A stretch of 64,000 bases of DNA from Siderastrea radians (taxonomy: Eukaryota > Cnidaria > Anthozoa > Scleractinia > Rhizangiidae): assembly GCA_964017195.1 (NCBI GenBank), contig OZ024895.1:10262501-10326500 (forward strand). Direction: 5' to 3'. The notes beneath the pieces were generated by a model. That model was not told the origin of the DNA. It saw only the letters and a program-made list of their open reading frames with translations, and did not search any database. Both the position numbers and the translations under genes were made by a program. Of this stretch, positions 43,298-54,455 are shown piece after piece (position 1 is the first letter of the stretch; each line of letters begins with the position of its first letter).

Positions 43298-43499
43298 GTA
43301 ATGAAAATAATCAAAATAGCGCTATATTTATAGGTAACATTGATAACATGCTGAGCTAATGACAACAATTGATAATACGAAAACCGTTACAACGTATCTG
43401 GTACAGAATGATACCAATACCGTTACAAAACAAGGTGCTTGGTCTGCCTGGTACTGTCTGATACAAATACCGTTACTAAGTGTCTGGCACTGTATGACA

Positions 43500-44480
43500 C
43501 AGGAAAGGACAAAGACTAAAATAAAAAGGTGTTGAAATGTTGAATTTGTGCGTTTAAATCGGGTTTCAGACTTTTGATGTAAAATGCTTCCTTTAGTTAT
43601 AAACAATAAACGGTTTTAGCAGAATCTAAATTTTAAAACAATCAGATGTGTACAGGTTTTTACAATTAGGAGAACTGTTTAGGTGTTTAAAAATATGAGA
43701 ATTTGTATCAGTTAAAGTGTGCTATTTAATCCTTGTTGAGAAATGGCGAGAGGTCTCACCAATATAACGGGAGTTACATCCCCGTGGGGGTACTTCCCCA
43801 CAACGGGGTCGTGATTTTGGGACTCCTGGTCTAGAACGGGGTTTCCATTTTAGAGATGTTTCCTAGAACGGGGTATAATATTCGAATGCACGAAAGTTTA
43901 AAATTGTCAGCAGCCATTTGAAATTATTAATAGAGAGTTTTCTTAACTAAAACTAAAAAAAATACATAACGAACAAATTGTTGCATCCCGTGTTGCGCGC
44001 AGTAGGCGTATTGTAAGGTAATCATCGTGTAATAACGCGTTCGATAACGCGCGCTTGGTTCGGACACGACGAGCGGGGAGTAATATTGCGTCAGAATATA
44101 CCACATTGTGTCTACACAGGAAACCTATATATTTATATCTTTTTATTACATAGTCAATCAAAGCTGCATGATCACTTAGCAATACGGCCTAAAAGGGGAG
44201 ATTACACGTGGATACCTTTTTTCCCAAACGTTTTAGCCTGGCTGTTGCAATTATCTCCATTTTTAGAACGGTGTATTAAAAATTGACCTATTTCTAGAAC
44301 GGGGTATCATTTTGAATGCAAAATCTTTCTAAAACTGGATCCTATATTGGAGACCCGGGCGGCACATACCCACCAAAATTATACTTGAATACACCCTCCC
44401 CCCTCCCCCCGGGGTTACATCTCGCGCAAGAAAATTGATAAACAACGAAGGACTTAAGAGCGGTAGGAACAGGATCCTTA
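43500..44480 (-). pseudogene. GIY-YIG endonuclease region (minus arm), split by a 633-bp element
   Basis: This is the minus-strand counterpart of the plus-arm GIY-YIG region. The NSRYIGETSRH-encoding stretch is cut by the 43781-44413 insertion. The C-terminal text (LTDTN-type, LKEAFYIKSLKPxL-like) lies at 43560-43740. Confidence 0.65.
43781..44413. mobile_element. 633-bp element with 8-bp target duplication
   Basis: Starts CCCGTGGGGGTACTTCCCC and ends CCCCCCTCCCCCCGGG. GTTACATC is duplicated exactly at 43773-43780 and 44414-44421, and the plus Penelope arm (near 48343) shows the empty site GGGATGTAACTCCCG. Inside, CTAGAACGGGGT recurs four or more times. No transposase is present. The 8-bp duplication suggests a hAT-driven non-autonomous element. 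Confidence 0.75.
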
Positions 44481-44989
44481 CAATTGAAAAAATTCTTAAT
44501 TTTATACGAGGAGAAAACTAATTTAATGTCTAAGTCATTGCAAAAACGCTTGGAAAGTTGTTTTATTTTGACCTGGGTGATGTTTGAAAAATTACCGATA
44601 AAAAGAAATTTAAAATAGCGGGTGTTACTGTTATTGGCATTTGAAGGACAATCATTATCGCTAATGGAAGTTGATTTAGGTTTCTTTAAAATTTGTTTAA
44701 TGGTTTTATTGATGATGTGGGAAGGAAATGAATTGCGTTTAAGAGTTTCTGACAGCTTATTAAGATCTTTATGAAGTCCCGATTTAGTGTTATTGATTTT
44801 AAAAACTCGATCAACCAGGGTATGAATTAAATCTATCTTATATTTAAATGAAGTGAAACAAAGAAGTTAGTGAGGAGACCAGTGTAAGTTTTTTTATGAT
44901 AGATCGACACGAGGCAGGAGGGAGTCGAATTATCCACTAGAACAACTAAAAAAGGAAGTTTACCATTTAACTGTGTTTCAAAAGTTAAT

Positions 44990-45307
44990 TTAATGTTGGG
45001 ATGTCGAGAATTTATTAACTGAAAAACAACATAGCATCCTCCTGATTATGAAATAAACAAAATGTGTCATCAACGCACCTACGGTAGAACAATACCTGAG
45101 AGTCTTTGTTATTACTCAGCCATTTGTCTTCGTGAAAACCCATAAATAAATTAGCTAATATAGGTGCTAAAGGTGAACCCATAGCTACTCCATCAATTTG
45201 GTCATAATAACAACCATTAAACAAAAAATGTGTTTGAGACGACTAGCAAATGAAAATAACTTTTTAAGATCAACCTTGCTAATGGGAAAATCAGGGTTGT
45301 ATTTAAT
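44990..45307 (-). pseudogene. Penelope-like reverse transcriptase, C-terminal part (minus arm)
   Basis: Contains YYDQIDGVAMGSPLAPILAN, LFMGFHEDKWLS and FYRRCVDDTFCLFHNQED, with VDD as the catalytic pair. It then stops at TTTTTCAGTTAATAAATTC, where a one-base shift restores the expected LINSRHPNIKLTFE. The same stop occurs in the plus arm. Confidence 0.85.
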
Positions 45308-47204
45308 ATATATATTTAGCCAAGCCTAAAAGCGGAGCTCCACATCTCTCTTTTATGCTTATTGGCCCGTAAAATACAGTAAATTTTAGTTGTGCAGTTT
45401 TTCCCAAGAGGTGAAAAACAGCAAGGGAAAACATGCGGACCGCTGAGGAAACTGGGAGTTGGCTTACTTTTCTTCAAAGAGAAGACTTCAGCACGACTTT
45501 CACCGACAGCTCTTCTTGTAGCATTCTTTCGAAAGCTAGTTTATCAAGTTCAAGAAGAGTGCTTTTAAAGCTACAATTGCTAAAAAAAAAACCCACTTAA
45601 GTTGCTCCCGGTAACGACTCGACAGACTTTTCCATGCAAATACACATTTCTCACTGATTCCAGTGCATCCCTCTGGCTGTTTAGTTCTGTTAGCCATAAA
45701 ACATTTCTCGAAATCTATTTTGCTAAAATAAATAATATTTCCCGGTATCAAACCGTTTACTGACAAAAATTACCCAAAAAATGTTTTCGGAAACTTTCAA
45801 GCACATGTATAATTATCAAGAGAAAATGGCACAAGTTTTTCAGCAGCGAAGTATTAATCGGGCGCTTTCAAGAACACACCCTGAACTAATTCTAGGAAGC
45901 TTTTAGAGTCTCATTCTAGACAAAACAGACTTAAACCGAGAACTGCTTTGCTTATAGTTACTTAAATAAAGATTTCATTTCGATCTGTAACTGAAGATAC
46001 ACTGAAATGACTTAGCGGTTAAAAACAAAACGAACACGAAAACATGCCACATTGAACTCACTCATTGAAACGGCGATTCTAAGTTTAGTCGCTAAATTGG
46101 GACAGAAATGTCATTCACTTCAAATCAAGAAACCAAAAAATATAACAATATAAGGAAGATAAAATATTCTCTCTGAACAAAAAACATAAGGAGCTTTAAA
46201 AATGACGACAGAGCGCCGGACTGTTCAGGTGTTGAATACTAAATTACGAATTAGTCAAAACAAATGCGTTGCCGAAGAAAAACAACCTACATCGAAAAAC
46301 AACAACACAGACTCAGTCTAGAATAGTTACGATTTCCACTTTTCGAATAAAATACACTAAAATTGCTCGAAGAAAAATATTGATAATTACGCACTAAAGT
46401 TCAAAAGGAAATTGAGCTTAATTAACTTAAGTTAAGCCTAAATATCAGATTGCGCACTAATGAAAATTCCTTTAATGAATAAACACAGAAAAAGGGACAA
46501 GAAACCTTCAAAAACATGAAATGTCATTCACGTAAGAAGCACTTGTTTGCCCAGGAAAGCAAACTGCATTCAATTTTCCCCTCGAGTGCAGTTATTCGCA
46601 AGCCGGTAAACGGGAAGTACAAGGTAATTTCACATGCAGCTATTTTAAACAAGTTTTTAAAACATTTCAAGAAAATTACCGTAATTTACTAAACATGTAA
46701 AGTCGCTCAGTTAAACAATTTTTACAATGTAAATCCACAATCAAATCTGTAATTTACTTTACCACTGAACTGAAAGAAGGACTTGAAAATCTAAACGAAA
46801 GTCGCCGGGTTCTTTCCAGATCTCCTTAGCTTTGAAAAAAACAAGTATGTCCTCGCACAAGGATTTCTTACCTTCAAGCTCTCCTTATGCGCCATCAAGA
46901 TTGAAGCAATCCTTTTCCTTTTCATGATGAACTGTTACAAGTCTTCATTCCAAAAATGTATTACTATTATCGTATTGAAAATCGAGCGTACGAGGAACCA
47001 GCCGCCATATTGTTTACTTCAGCTACAAGAAAAGATGGCATTCCTCCCCAGGTCGGGTTGTCTTGGGACTCCCCTCACCCTCCCCCGGAGTTTGTACGGG
47101 CAGGCGGACGTACGCTGACGTCAGAACCAAAATTTTTCGGATCAACGGGTTACCAAATTTGCTTACCTATGGTGCTCCGCGAGCTCCGCTAAAAATAGTT
47201 TCAA
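45308..47204. mobile_element. 1.9-kb GGAGCTCCGC-ended element nested in Penelope RT
   Basis: The left end TTTAGCCAAGCCTAAAAGCG with GGAGCTCC and right end GGTGCTCCGCGAGCTCCGCT interrupt the Penelope reverse transcriptase after NIAVETIF. Internally it aligns with 1-3375. The right portion has CCTCCCCCGGAGTTTGTACG and CAAAATTTTTCGGATCAACG, also seen in diverged form near 4960. No protein was recognised. Confidence 0.75.
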
Positions 47205-47571
47205 CTGCAATGTTAAAAGTTTCATCGAGAGGGATATTGGTGAAAAGGCTTTCCACATCAAAAGATATTAAAACTTTACCGTAAGATCTAACTTTTTGAA
47301 ATTCCTCGACAAACGAAAATGAATATTGTGTAGTATATTTATCGGGGATATACGGGCTGCGAATGGAAACTAAATACTTAGCTAATTTGTAATTATAGGT
47401 CCCAATGGAAGAAACAATACGTCTGAAAGGGGGAGGGGAATTTTCTGCCCGTTTCTTATGTAATTTAGGGAGGCCGTAGAATTTAGCTGGCTGTGAGCCT
47501 GTAGGATAGATATCCCGATACGTACTATCATCTAAGCAACCTTTAGACTTAATGGTTGTTATTATGACCAA
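47205..47571 (-). pseudogene. Penelope-like reverse transcriptase, N-terminal part
   Basis: Reads KFYGLPKLHKKRAEN, PPFRRIVSSIGTYNYKLAKY and VLISFDVESLFTNIPLDETF, the first conserved RT blocks of Penelope-like elements with the catalytic Asp in SFDVESLFTNIP. The frame ends where the 45.3-47.2 kb element was inserted. It continues in the same strand sense at 45300. Confidence 0.85.
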
Positions 47572-47755
47572 ATTGATGGAGTAGCTATGGGTTCACCTTT
47601 AGCATCTATATTAGCTAATTTATTTATGGGTTTTCACGAAGACAAATGGCTGAGTAATAACAAAGACTCTCAGGTATTGTTCTACCGTAGGTGCGTTGAT
47701 GACACATTTTGTTTATTTCATAATCAGGAGCACGCTATGTTGTTTTTCAGTTAAT
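47562..47755 (+). pseudogene. Penelope-like reverse transcriptase, C-terminal part (plus arm)
   Basis: Reads YYDQIDGVAMGSPLASILAN and FYRRCVDDTFCLFHNQEH, then the same TTTTTCAGTTAATAAATTC break as in the minus arm. The sequence continues with LINSRHPNIKLTFETQLNG in the shifted frame to about 47890. Confidence 0.85.
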
Positions 47756-48306
47756 AAATTCTCGACATCCCAACATTAAATTAACTTTTGAAACACAGTT
47801 AAATGGTAAACTTCCTTTTTTAGTTGTTCTAGTGGATAATTCGACTCCCTCCTGCCTCGTGTCGATCTATCATAAAAAAACTTACTGGTCTCCTAACTAA
47901 CTTTTTTAGTTTCACTTCATTTAAATATAAGATAGATTTAATTCATACCCTGGTTGATCGAGTTTTTAAAATCAATAACACTAAATCGGGACTTCATAAA
48001 GATCTTAATAAGCTGTCAGAAACTCTTAAACGCAATTCATTTCCTTCCCACATCATCAATAAAAGCATTAAACAAATTTTAAAGAAACCTAAATCAACTT
48101 CCATTAGCGATAATGATTGTCCTTCAAATGCCAATATAACAGTAATACCCGCTATTTTAAAATTTCCTTTTATCGGTAATTTTTCAAACATCACCCAGAT
48201 CAAAATAAAACAACTTTCCCGGCGTTTTTGCAATGAAATTAGTTTTCTCCTCGACATATGAAATTAAGAATTTTTTCAGTTTTAAGGATCCTGTTCCTAC
48301 CGCTCT

Positions 48307-48546
48307 TAAGTCCATCGTTGTTTATCACTTTTCTTACGCGGGATGTAACTCCCGTTATATTGGTGAGACCTCTCGCCATTTCTCAACAAGGATTAAATAG
48401 CACACTTTAACTGATACAAATTCTCATTGTAAAAACTTGTACACATCTGATTGTTTTAAAATTTTAGATTCTGCTGAAACCGTTTATTGTTTAAAACTAA
48501 AGGAAGCATTTTACATCAAAAGTCTGAAACCCGAGTTAAACGCGTA
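48307..48546 (+). pseudogene. Penelope-like GIY-YIG endonuclease (plus arm)
   Basis: Reads KSIVVYHFSYAGCNSRYIGE, TSRHFSTRIK, an in-frame stop (TAG), then TLTDTNSHCKNLYTSDCF and KLKEAFYIKSLKPELNA ending in TAA. The YAGCNSRYIG pair corresponds to the GIY...YIG motif, with Arg in TSRHxxxR and Glu in KEAFYI as catalytic residues. The domain nicks target DNA to prime reverse transcription. The stop makes it defective. Confidence 0.8.
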
Positions 48547-48796
48547 AATTCAACATTTCAACACCTTTTTATTTTAGTCTTTGTCCTTTCCTGTGTCATA
48601 CAGTGCCAGACACTTAGTAACGGTATTTGTATCAGACAGTACCAGGCGGACCAAGCACCTTGTTTTGTAACGGTATTGGTATCATTCTGTACCAGATACG
48701 TTGTAACGGTTTTGGTATTATCTATTGTTGTCATTAGCTTAGCATGTTATCAATGTTACCTATAAATATAGCGCTATTTTGATTATTTTCATTAAA

Positions 48797-48828
48797 CTGA
48801 AGATGGCATAAGTTATGCCGTAACATGT
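48797..48828 (+). ncRNA. Degenerate hammerhead-like end motif (plus arm)
   Basis: Mirror of the minus-arm motif, but with GTAAC instead of GAAAC (CCGTAACATGTC), so one core base is lost in this arm. Confidence 0.4.
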
Positions 48829-49387
48829 CTTTCAAAGGTTGTCTCGTGTTTTTTAAATTTATCATTGTTCTATTGCTAACCAGAAGATATGGAAGTTAGA
48901 AACATAATTCGTAAATAAAACTGTACACTACAAGTATTTAGCTGCTAAAAGCCTTACAGAAAAGGATTATCTGAAGCCACTCCTCGTTGATTTTAACTCA
49001 TTAACGTGTTTTACATCTGCATGTTGTTTCACCTGTATTTCGATTTGCATGGACTCACATAATTGAACACCTCACATAATTGAACACGTCTTCCTGAAAA
49101 TCGCCAAAATTAGCCCCCAGCAAGAAAAAAAAAGGAGTTTCGTCAATCACAACAATTAGTTCCTGCGAAACACAAAAAATCGCCCATCCGCAAAATTAAA
49201 CTCCTGCAAAAATTTGGTGCCATATGTTATCTGTATCTATCTCTTTTTTTCTTTGGGGGGGGGGGGGGGAGGGCGGGAACTGAATTGTTTTATCCTGGTG
49301 AACTTGTTTCGAGGTCAGAAACATGAAGTGCTTGATTTTGGACCCTTTTTGTTCATGATGCCTGTAGGCCTTTCCAATCAAACCAGC

Positions 49388-49425
<38 letters not shown>

Positions 49426-49437
49426 GTAATAGTAATA
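49388..49437. repeat. (TAA)n microsatellite
   Basis: About 16 TAA/TAG units. Absent from the paralogous block near 63.4 kb. Confidence 0.9.
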
Positions 49438-50130
49438 ATTTAACAGAATTAAACTTCAGTGCAGGAGGACTGTTATCAATAGGATCTGGAAACATAAAAT
49501 GTAAAAAGCTACAAAGAAAAGAAAAAAAAAGAAAGAACGAAGCTAAAATCTAGAAACTACAATAAAAGTAAGAGAAAATGCTCAAACATATAGTAAAGTT
49601 TTCATTCAGCTGTTGCTTAAATAAAATTCTAGCCTGGCCGACTATTTAAACGAAATCTAACTTAGACCATGGTTTAATTGGTTATTAGTGGGTTATTTAT
49701 AGGAAGGAAGCATCCTTGTAATCTGTGCTACATGCCTGCTTGACATTAATGATGGTAAAGAAGGCTTACATATTTGGGTATGCCAGATTCAACGATTTAG
49801 ACCTCGGTTTTGTTAAGCCTCTCAGACTTTGTTGAAATATCCAGCCCCTATAGTCTGGATTCCTAATTCTAATGGTAACGAATTAAAACAGAGAACAGCC
49901 AAAAATATATATATGTAGTTTTTTTAATAATAAAGACTCAACTTTATTAGTCACCTTTTGGTACACGAAATACTGCAATTCTACAAAAGCTGATAAAAGC
50001 TAACAAGAATGTATCTCTAGATTAAGCTACGATTTTGGTAAATAAACTACATGTATGTCTGTGTCTATAAGAAAGATAACCACAGTTTTTAATCTGTAAA
50101 ACGTGTTTCGATCGGACTCACAAATTAAAA

Positions 50131-50346
50131 TTACAGTAATATTTGAATTAAAAATAGAAGCAAAAAATAGAAGCTTTGGCAGCCAAACTCCAGTTTCATC
50201 TTTGGCAGCTGGACAGATGATTGCTTCTTCCTTGTGTGGAAAGCATGGTTAGTTCTCACAAAATAGTTCCTGAAAGGCTCATACACGTTGCCATGGAGAT
50301 AATCAAACACGAACAAACGAGCTTTCCTCTTCAAAATACTATCCAC
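50131..50346 (-). pseudogene. LINE C-terminal relic (copy A)
   Basis: Reads SILKRKARLFVFDYLHGNVY, RNYFVRTNHAFHTR and VQLPKMKLEFGCQSF: the terminal segment of a CR1/L2-like LINE protein, followed by AT-rich sequence. A near-identical copy lies at 63717-63932, so it predates the segmental duplication. Confidence 0.65.
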
Positions 50347-50664
50347 TGATGGAATGTGAAGATAATATAATCAGCGATTTTTAAGTTTTATTTTTTAGAC
50401 TTTTGACGTTCAGTGTTTCGAATCAAACATTTACGTGTGTCAGATCCGCCAAGTCCAGTTGAACCCCAGCACGTGAAAACAGGCATGATCATAGCCCTCT
50501 ATATTATCTCAGTGCTACATATGTCAATGGAAGAACGGATTCTCCACGATAGGCTAACTTTTCCTGTTACCTCTTTGTTAGTTTTGTTAAAACGTGATTC
50601 ATGCTTTAGCGGAGGATTCAAGTGCCTGCTGAGATAATTATAGGTTGTTATGGAGTTAATGGAT

Positions 50665-50789
50665 AATTGTCCCCGCCAACAACACATTCAACTCAGTCTG
50701 TTTTTGGCCAAGAGAGAAGTTTATTTCCACATTCGAAGACACGAAATATAAATCATGGAACATCAAAAGAAATAAACCTCTCTGCCACC
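50665..50789 (-). repeat. Ngaro terminal repeat B2
   Basis: 125 bp, matching B1 with about six differences (for example TTTATTTCCACATTCGAAGA here versus TTTATGTCCACATCCGAAGA in B1). Confidence 0.8.
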
Positions 50790-50916
50790 TATCCTGTCGC
50801 TAAGAAAGACAGAAACAGGGAGGGTGGGTGGGAGAAAAGAATTACACGAGGTAGAAAACCGATGTGACCGCTACGAAAGTGATAGAAACTGAAAGCGGAA
50901 GCGCCCAAAGGAAAAC
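50790..50916 (-). repeat. Ngaro terminal repeat A2
   Basis: 127 bp between B2 and B1. Shares GAGGTAGAAAACCGATGTGA and GCGGAAGCGCCCAAAGGAAA with A1 at the other end, but lacks about 84 bp present in A1 (60549-60632). Confidence 0.75.
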
Positions 50917-51041
50917 AATTGTCCCCACCAACAACACATTCAAATCAGTCTGTTTTTGGCAAAGAGAGAAGTTTATGTCCACATCCGAAGACACGAAATA
51001 TAAATCGTGGAACATCAAAAGAAATAAACCTCTCTGCCACC
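50917..51041 (-). repeat. Ngaro internal repeat B1
   Basis: 125-bp direct repeat of B2, lying just downstream of the recombinase stop. The B1-A2-B2 trio is the diagnostic 3' structure. Confidence 0.8.
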
Positions 51042-51105
51042 AAAACCCGGCCAAAAACCAACCGTGTCCAGAAGGGAGAAACTAAGGCGAAAAATAATAA
51101 CATTA

Positions 51106-52090
51106 TACATGAATAAGTGCCTGCCGCAGTTGATTTGCGAGAGCAAGCTTAGAATCTAAATTAAATTCTAAATAAAGTTTATAGGCATCACTAGACCAGT
51201 CACCATACAACTGGATAAGTTCTCCCGGAACACCGCAACTAAAGGCCCAAGATGCTGCTCCTTGTCGAAAGGAATGACCCCTGAAACTCTGTGCATCGGA
51301 AATTCCGGCCGCGACCAAGCAAGAACGGAAATTTGAAACAAAACTGCGCTTGGTAAGGGGAACGACACCTTCGGCACCTGAAATAAGAAACACGGGACAA
51401 GAGCGGCGAGCGGGGACTAAACGACTGAATCATGCGTAAATAAGCGGAAACAGGGCATAACGGCGAATCTGCAGTCCTAAGCAAAGGAATGTGAAGACGA
51501 CGCTCTCCAAATTGAATCGTTTTTGTACACTTAAATGTAACTAAGAGGCCATGAGAAGTAACAGCCACATCACCACGGGTGAGATGGCGGCGAGGATCAA
51601 ATGATGTAGCAGACGTTGGCACAATGTTAGCAAGACGAGCCATGAGATAAAACGTAAACAAAAAGGCACAAAAGAGAGTCGACGAACGCAAGAACACGGG
51701 AAATGCGAAGTAAAATGGAAGGGGTAACTGGTGGGGCCCTGCGCGGGATGTGCAAGGCATTGCGAGCGATACCACGCAAAGTGAGGGAGAGAATAAATTC
51801 TTTCGTGAAAGGGTAATCCGCGCCCGTAAATAAATGCAACAATTTAACGCCACTTAAATAGTTCCTAATCGAAGCAGGCGTTAGAGTACGACTTAAAAAC
51901 TGCACGTAAAGACAAACGGTATCCAGCGTAGCCGGAATACGATCGAACTTAAAATAATAGCAAAATAGGAAAAAGGCCTTAAATTGAGTTCTAAGGTTAC
52001 TGAAAGTTCCAGCAGTATATGCGGAGCGCTGCGAGTGCTTGAGATCCCGTCGAAGACGCCTGAGCTCTCTGAACCCTGAAAGAGTAAAGA
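51106..52090 (-). pseudogene. Ngaro tyrosine recombinase
   Basis: Begins around RTQFKAFFLFCYYFKFDRIP, then SIRNYLSGVKLLHLFTG, LMARLANIVP (first catalytic Arg), GHSFRQGAASWAFSCG (His-x-x-Arg box) and GDWSSDAYKLYLEF with the candidate nucleophilic Tyr, ending LRQALIHV. This enzyme would integrate a circular DNA copy by site-specific recombination. Frameshifts near 51680 and 51415 break it into three frames. All catalytic residues of the family appear present apart from those breaks. Confidence 0.8.
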
Positions 52091-52097
52091 TCCAGTG

Positions 52098-52946
52098 TTA
52101 GAAATTACCGTAGGACCGGAACTTCGCATCAGGAACGGGAACTTCTTGCCAGTGATCGTGCTGAACGCGTTGTATAAATTGTTCCTTCTCGGATAGAGAG
52201 CAAGAATCCCATCGGGAGAGAAGATCCGCTAAATGATTCGAGACATCGGGAACATGCACTGCACGGACTTCAAACTCGTAAATGGCAGCAAAGTAACAAA
52301 TCTCACGTAAACAGGAATTCATGAAAGGGGTACGACACCGTCCTGTATTCACCACAGTTACGGCCGCTTGGTTATCACAACGAACCGTGATGCGAAGTCC
52401 TGCCCAACGAGCTCCCCATAATTTCAGGGCAACGACGATGGTTAAGAGTTCCAAAGAACTTATGTCCAGGGTCTGTGCAGAAATAAAAGGCGGAAAAACC
52501 GCATGAAAATATTGGCCATCACACACACCACCACAGCCAGCAAGACACGCATCGGTCGAAAACACCTCGTCCGGAGAAGTCCACTGGGCAATGTTAATCA
52601 TAGATACACCGTTATACTCCCGCAAGAATCGGCGCCACCACACTAAGTCTTTCCGAAATTCCGCGGTGAGGTGAGCGTGGTGATGATTATGCCTCAACTT
52701 GCCAAGGAGAGCAAGAATTCGTGAGATGAAAACTCGACTTTGACGAACGCACTTGGAAACGAACACTAATTTGCCAACGAGAGACTGTAGAGCTGTTTTT
52801 GTGGCAGTGCGTTTAGTGAGCCACTGTTCCAACAATTGTTCAATCTCACAAAGACGCTCGGAACTCACAGACAACGTAAAATTGTTCGTGTCCAATTGAA
52901 CGCCCAAACAAATCATCACAGGCGAAGGCGAACCAAAATTTTTCAC
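52098..52946 (-). pseudogene. Ngaro RNase H and RT connection domain
   Basis: Reads MICLGVQLDTNNFTLSV, LVGKLVFVSKCVRQSRVFIS, FSTDACLAGCGG (Asp), SSLELLTIVVAL (Glu), VRCDNQAAVTVVN (Asp) and VPDVSNHLADLLSR (Asp), the DEDD set of RNase H in DIRS-like elements. A one-base change in the AAAAATTTT run near 52940 separates it from the upstream reverse transcriptase. Confidence 0.85.
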
Positions 52947-54082
52947 TCGACTCTTGAAGCCCGAGCGACGCTAATAACTCTCCTAAGGCTTGAAAATCAG
53001 TATGGGCCGTTCTGGGAGGATACACACCGATAAAATCATCCAGATAATTGAACAACGAGCGCCCCTGTTGTCGAGAAATCCAGGAAACAGCGGAGGTGGA
53101 TCGCTGACAGGCCATAGCCGCAGAACGTAAGCCCATGGTAAGAACCGTATCGAAATAGAACTGATTGTCCCAGGTGTACCCCAGTAAATGATAATCTCTG
53201 GGATCCACAGGAAAGTGACGATACGCTTTTTTGAGATCGCGTTTGTAGAGCAAACAACCCGGACCCAGAGAAATCACTGCATCCACAATAGAATCTATGG
53301 TTGGATACGTCAGTGAAATGGGCTCGCCTAGAAAGGAGTCACTTGGAATTCCATCATTGACCGAGCTACCGCATGGCCAGCTTAAATCGACAATAACTCT
53401 GCGTTCGTCCGAATCCCGTTTGGGCACGGTATTAAGAGGCGAAACCACAAAGCCATCGGTGAATGGTACGGCGTCAGAAGGACCGGCAACCCTGCCGAGA
53501 GAAATTTCCTTGGTCAAATAGGCGTTCACTTGTTCCGGAAATTGAAGTGCACTGCGATGAGTGCGCGGGTCAAAAATGGGTAAAACGGTTGGCACGAAAC
53601 CAACTGGCCAGCCAAATTCTAAAAAGTCACAAACAACACTGTCCTCATAGGCCTTAAGTAGTTCGAGCCAGGCAGAAATATTCAAAGCGGAGGGTACAGG
53701 AACCCTAGCAACTAAATAATTTGGCTCACCAATTTGAGCCACCAAATCATGAACATCCCGATAAGAATAACAAACCGCACGAGGCGAAAAATAGTGTGAA
53801 AAACTCGATTGTAAACTAGAACGTGAACCGCAAACGGACTCTGTACAATCAAAAGTAGCCGCTGCATCACGAAAACAGTCAAGTCTAGAAGATAAAATGT
53901 CGTGTTCAACATCCTCGGAAAAACAAGGAACACTCTCATCCACAGACTGCGCATGGTGGACGAAGGTGTTCGATTTAGTTAGTTTTTTGTCTCCGAACGT
54001 GCAGTGGCAAAGGTACATTCGGACGAACCAGCGCGATGTTGCTCTTGTTTTCGGGATTGCACCCAGCAGTCGGAGCAAATAT
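52940..54082 (-). pseudogene. Ngaro reverse transcriptase
   Basis: Contains VVSPLNTVPKRDSDERRVIV, DLSWPCGSSVNDGIP, LLYKRDLKKAYRHFPVDPRD, GYTWDNQFYFDTVLTMGLRS and SLFNYLDDFIGVYPP. The Asp of KRDLKKAYRH and the YLDD box (about 53036-53047) form the active site. The N-terminal region is low-complexity and begins at the LINE insertion. The frame is open to the 52940 break. Confidence 0.85.
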
Positions 54083-54095
54083 GCCGCAGCCACTT

Positions 54096-54126
<31 letters not shown>

Positions 54127-54455
54127 ACAAAATATTACTTACTATACAAAGCTAAAACTATTTACAACAGAATACTTACAGTATGATACCTATGCTACAA
54201 GATATTATTATTATATAAGATATTATTATAACTTAGCACGCGGTACAAACGTTAACAATGCTTACAAAATTTACGAGACATTTTAACAGACTAAAGCTAC
54301 GATTACAGACTGATGCTATACACTACATATACATAATAAGGCTACATTACTTGTGCGATACTGCGATACTGAAATAAGCAAATGACAGAAAAAAATAGAA
54401 AGAAATAGAGACGAAAAAAAAAATTAACAAAACGGACAGCCAAACAAAAGGAGGC

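Larger units (their letters stand above)
43226..48895. mobile_element. Penelope-like element, inverted pair with nested insertions
   Basis: Two copies of one Penelope-like element diverge from about 47560. A longer minus-strand arm runs left to about 43226, and a shorter plus-strand arm runs right to about 48895. Both arms end with the same outer sequence (CTCGTGTTTTTT, AACATGTCTTTCAAAGGTTG), so 3' ends face outward. The minus arm carries two nested elements (43781-44413 and 45308-47204). The paralogous block at 63060-63075 lacks the whole insertion. Encoded domains: reverse transcriptase and GIY-YIG endonuclease, with frame breaks. Confidence 0.85.
42461..50412 (+). repeat. Segmental duplication, copy A (carries the Penelope insertion)
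   Basis: This block matches 61589-64000: Ig exon, intron, a G-run, a LINE tail relic and the ATTTTTAAGTTTTATTTTTT stretch recur in the same order. Copy A is longer mainly because of a 5.7-kb Penelope-like insertion (about 43226-48895) and some extra sequence at 49280-49800. The 42461 boundary starts at TTCTGCAAGTAGCGG, which also begins each 752-bp Ig unit in copy B. Confidence 0.75.
48896..50660. other. Intron of duplication copy A after the Penelope insertion
   Basis: Matches 63075-64000 in parts. It holds a G-run (49255-49270), a TAA microsatellite (49388-49437), a LINE tail relic (50131-50346) and no gene. Confidence 0.5.

Noticed and set aside
43328..43606. A 92-codon hydrophobic ORF found at both 43.4 kb (-) and 48.6 kb (+), suggestive of a conserved small secreted protein.
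   Set aside because: Both lie in the 3' region of the Penelope-like arms; similarity reflects the inverted duplication and an out-of-frame reading overlapping the GIY-YIG C terminus and 3' UTR.
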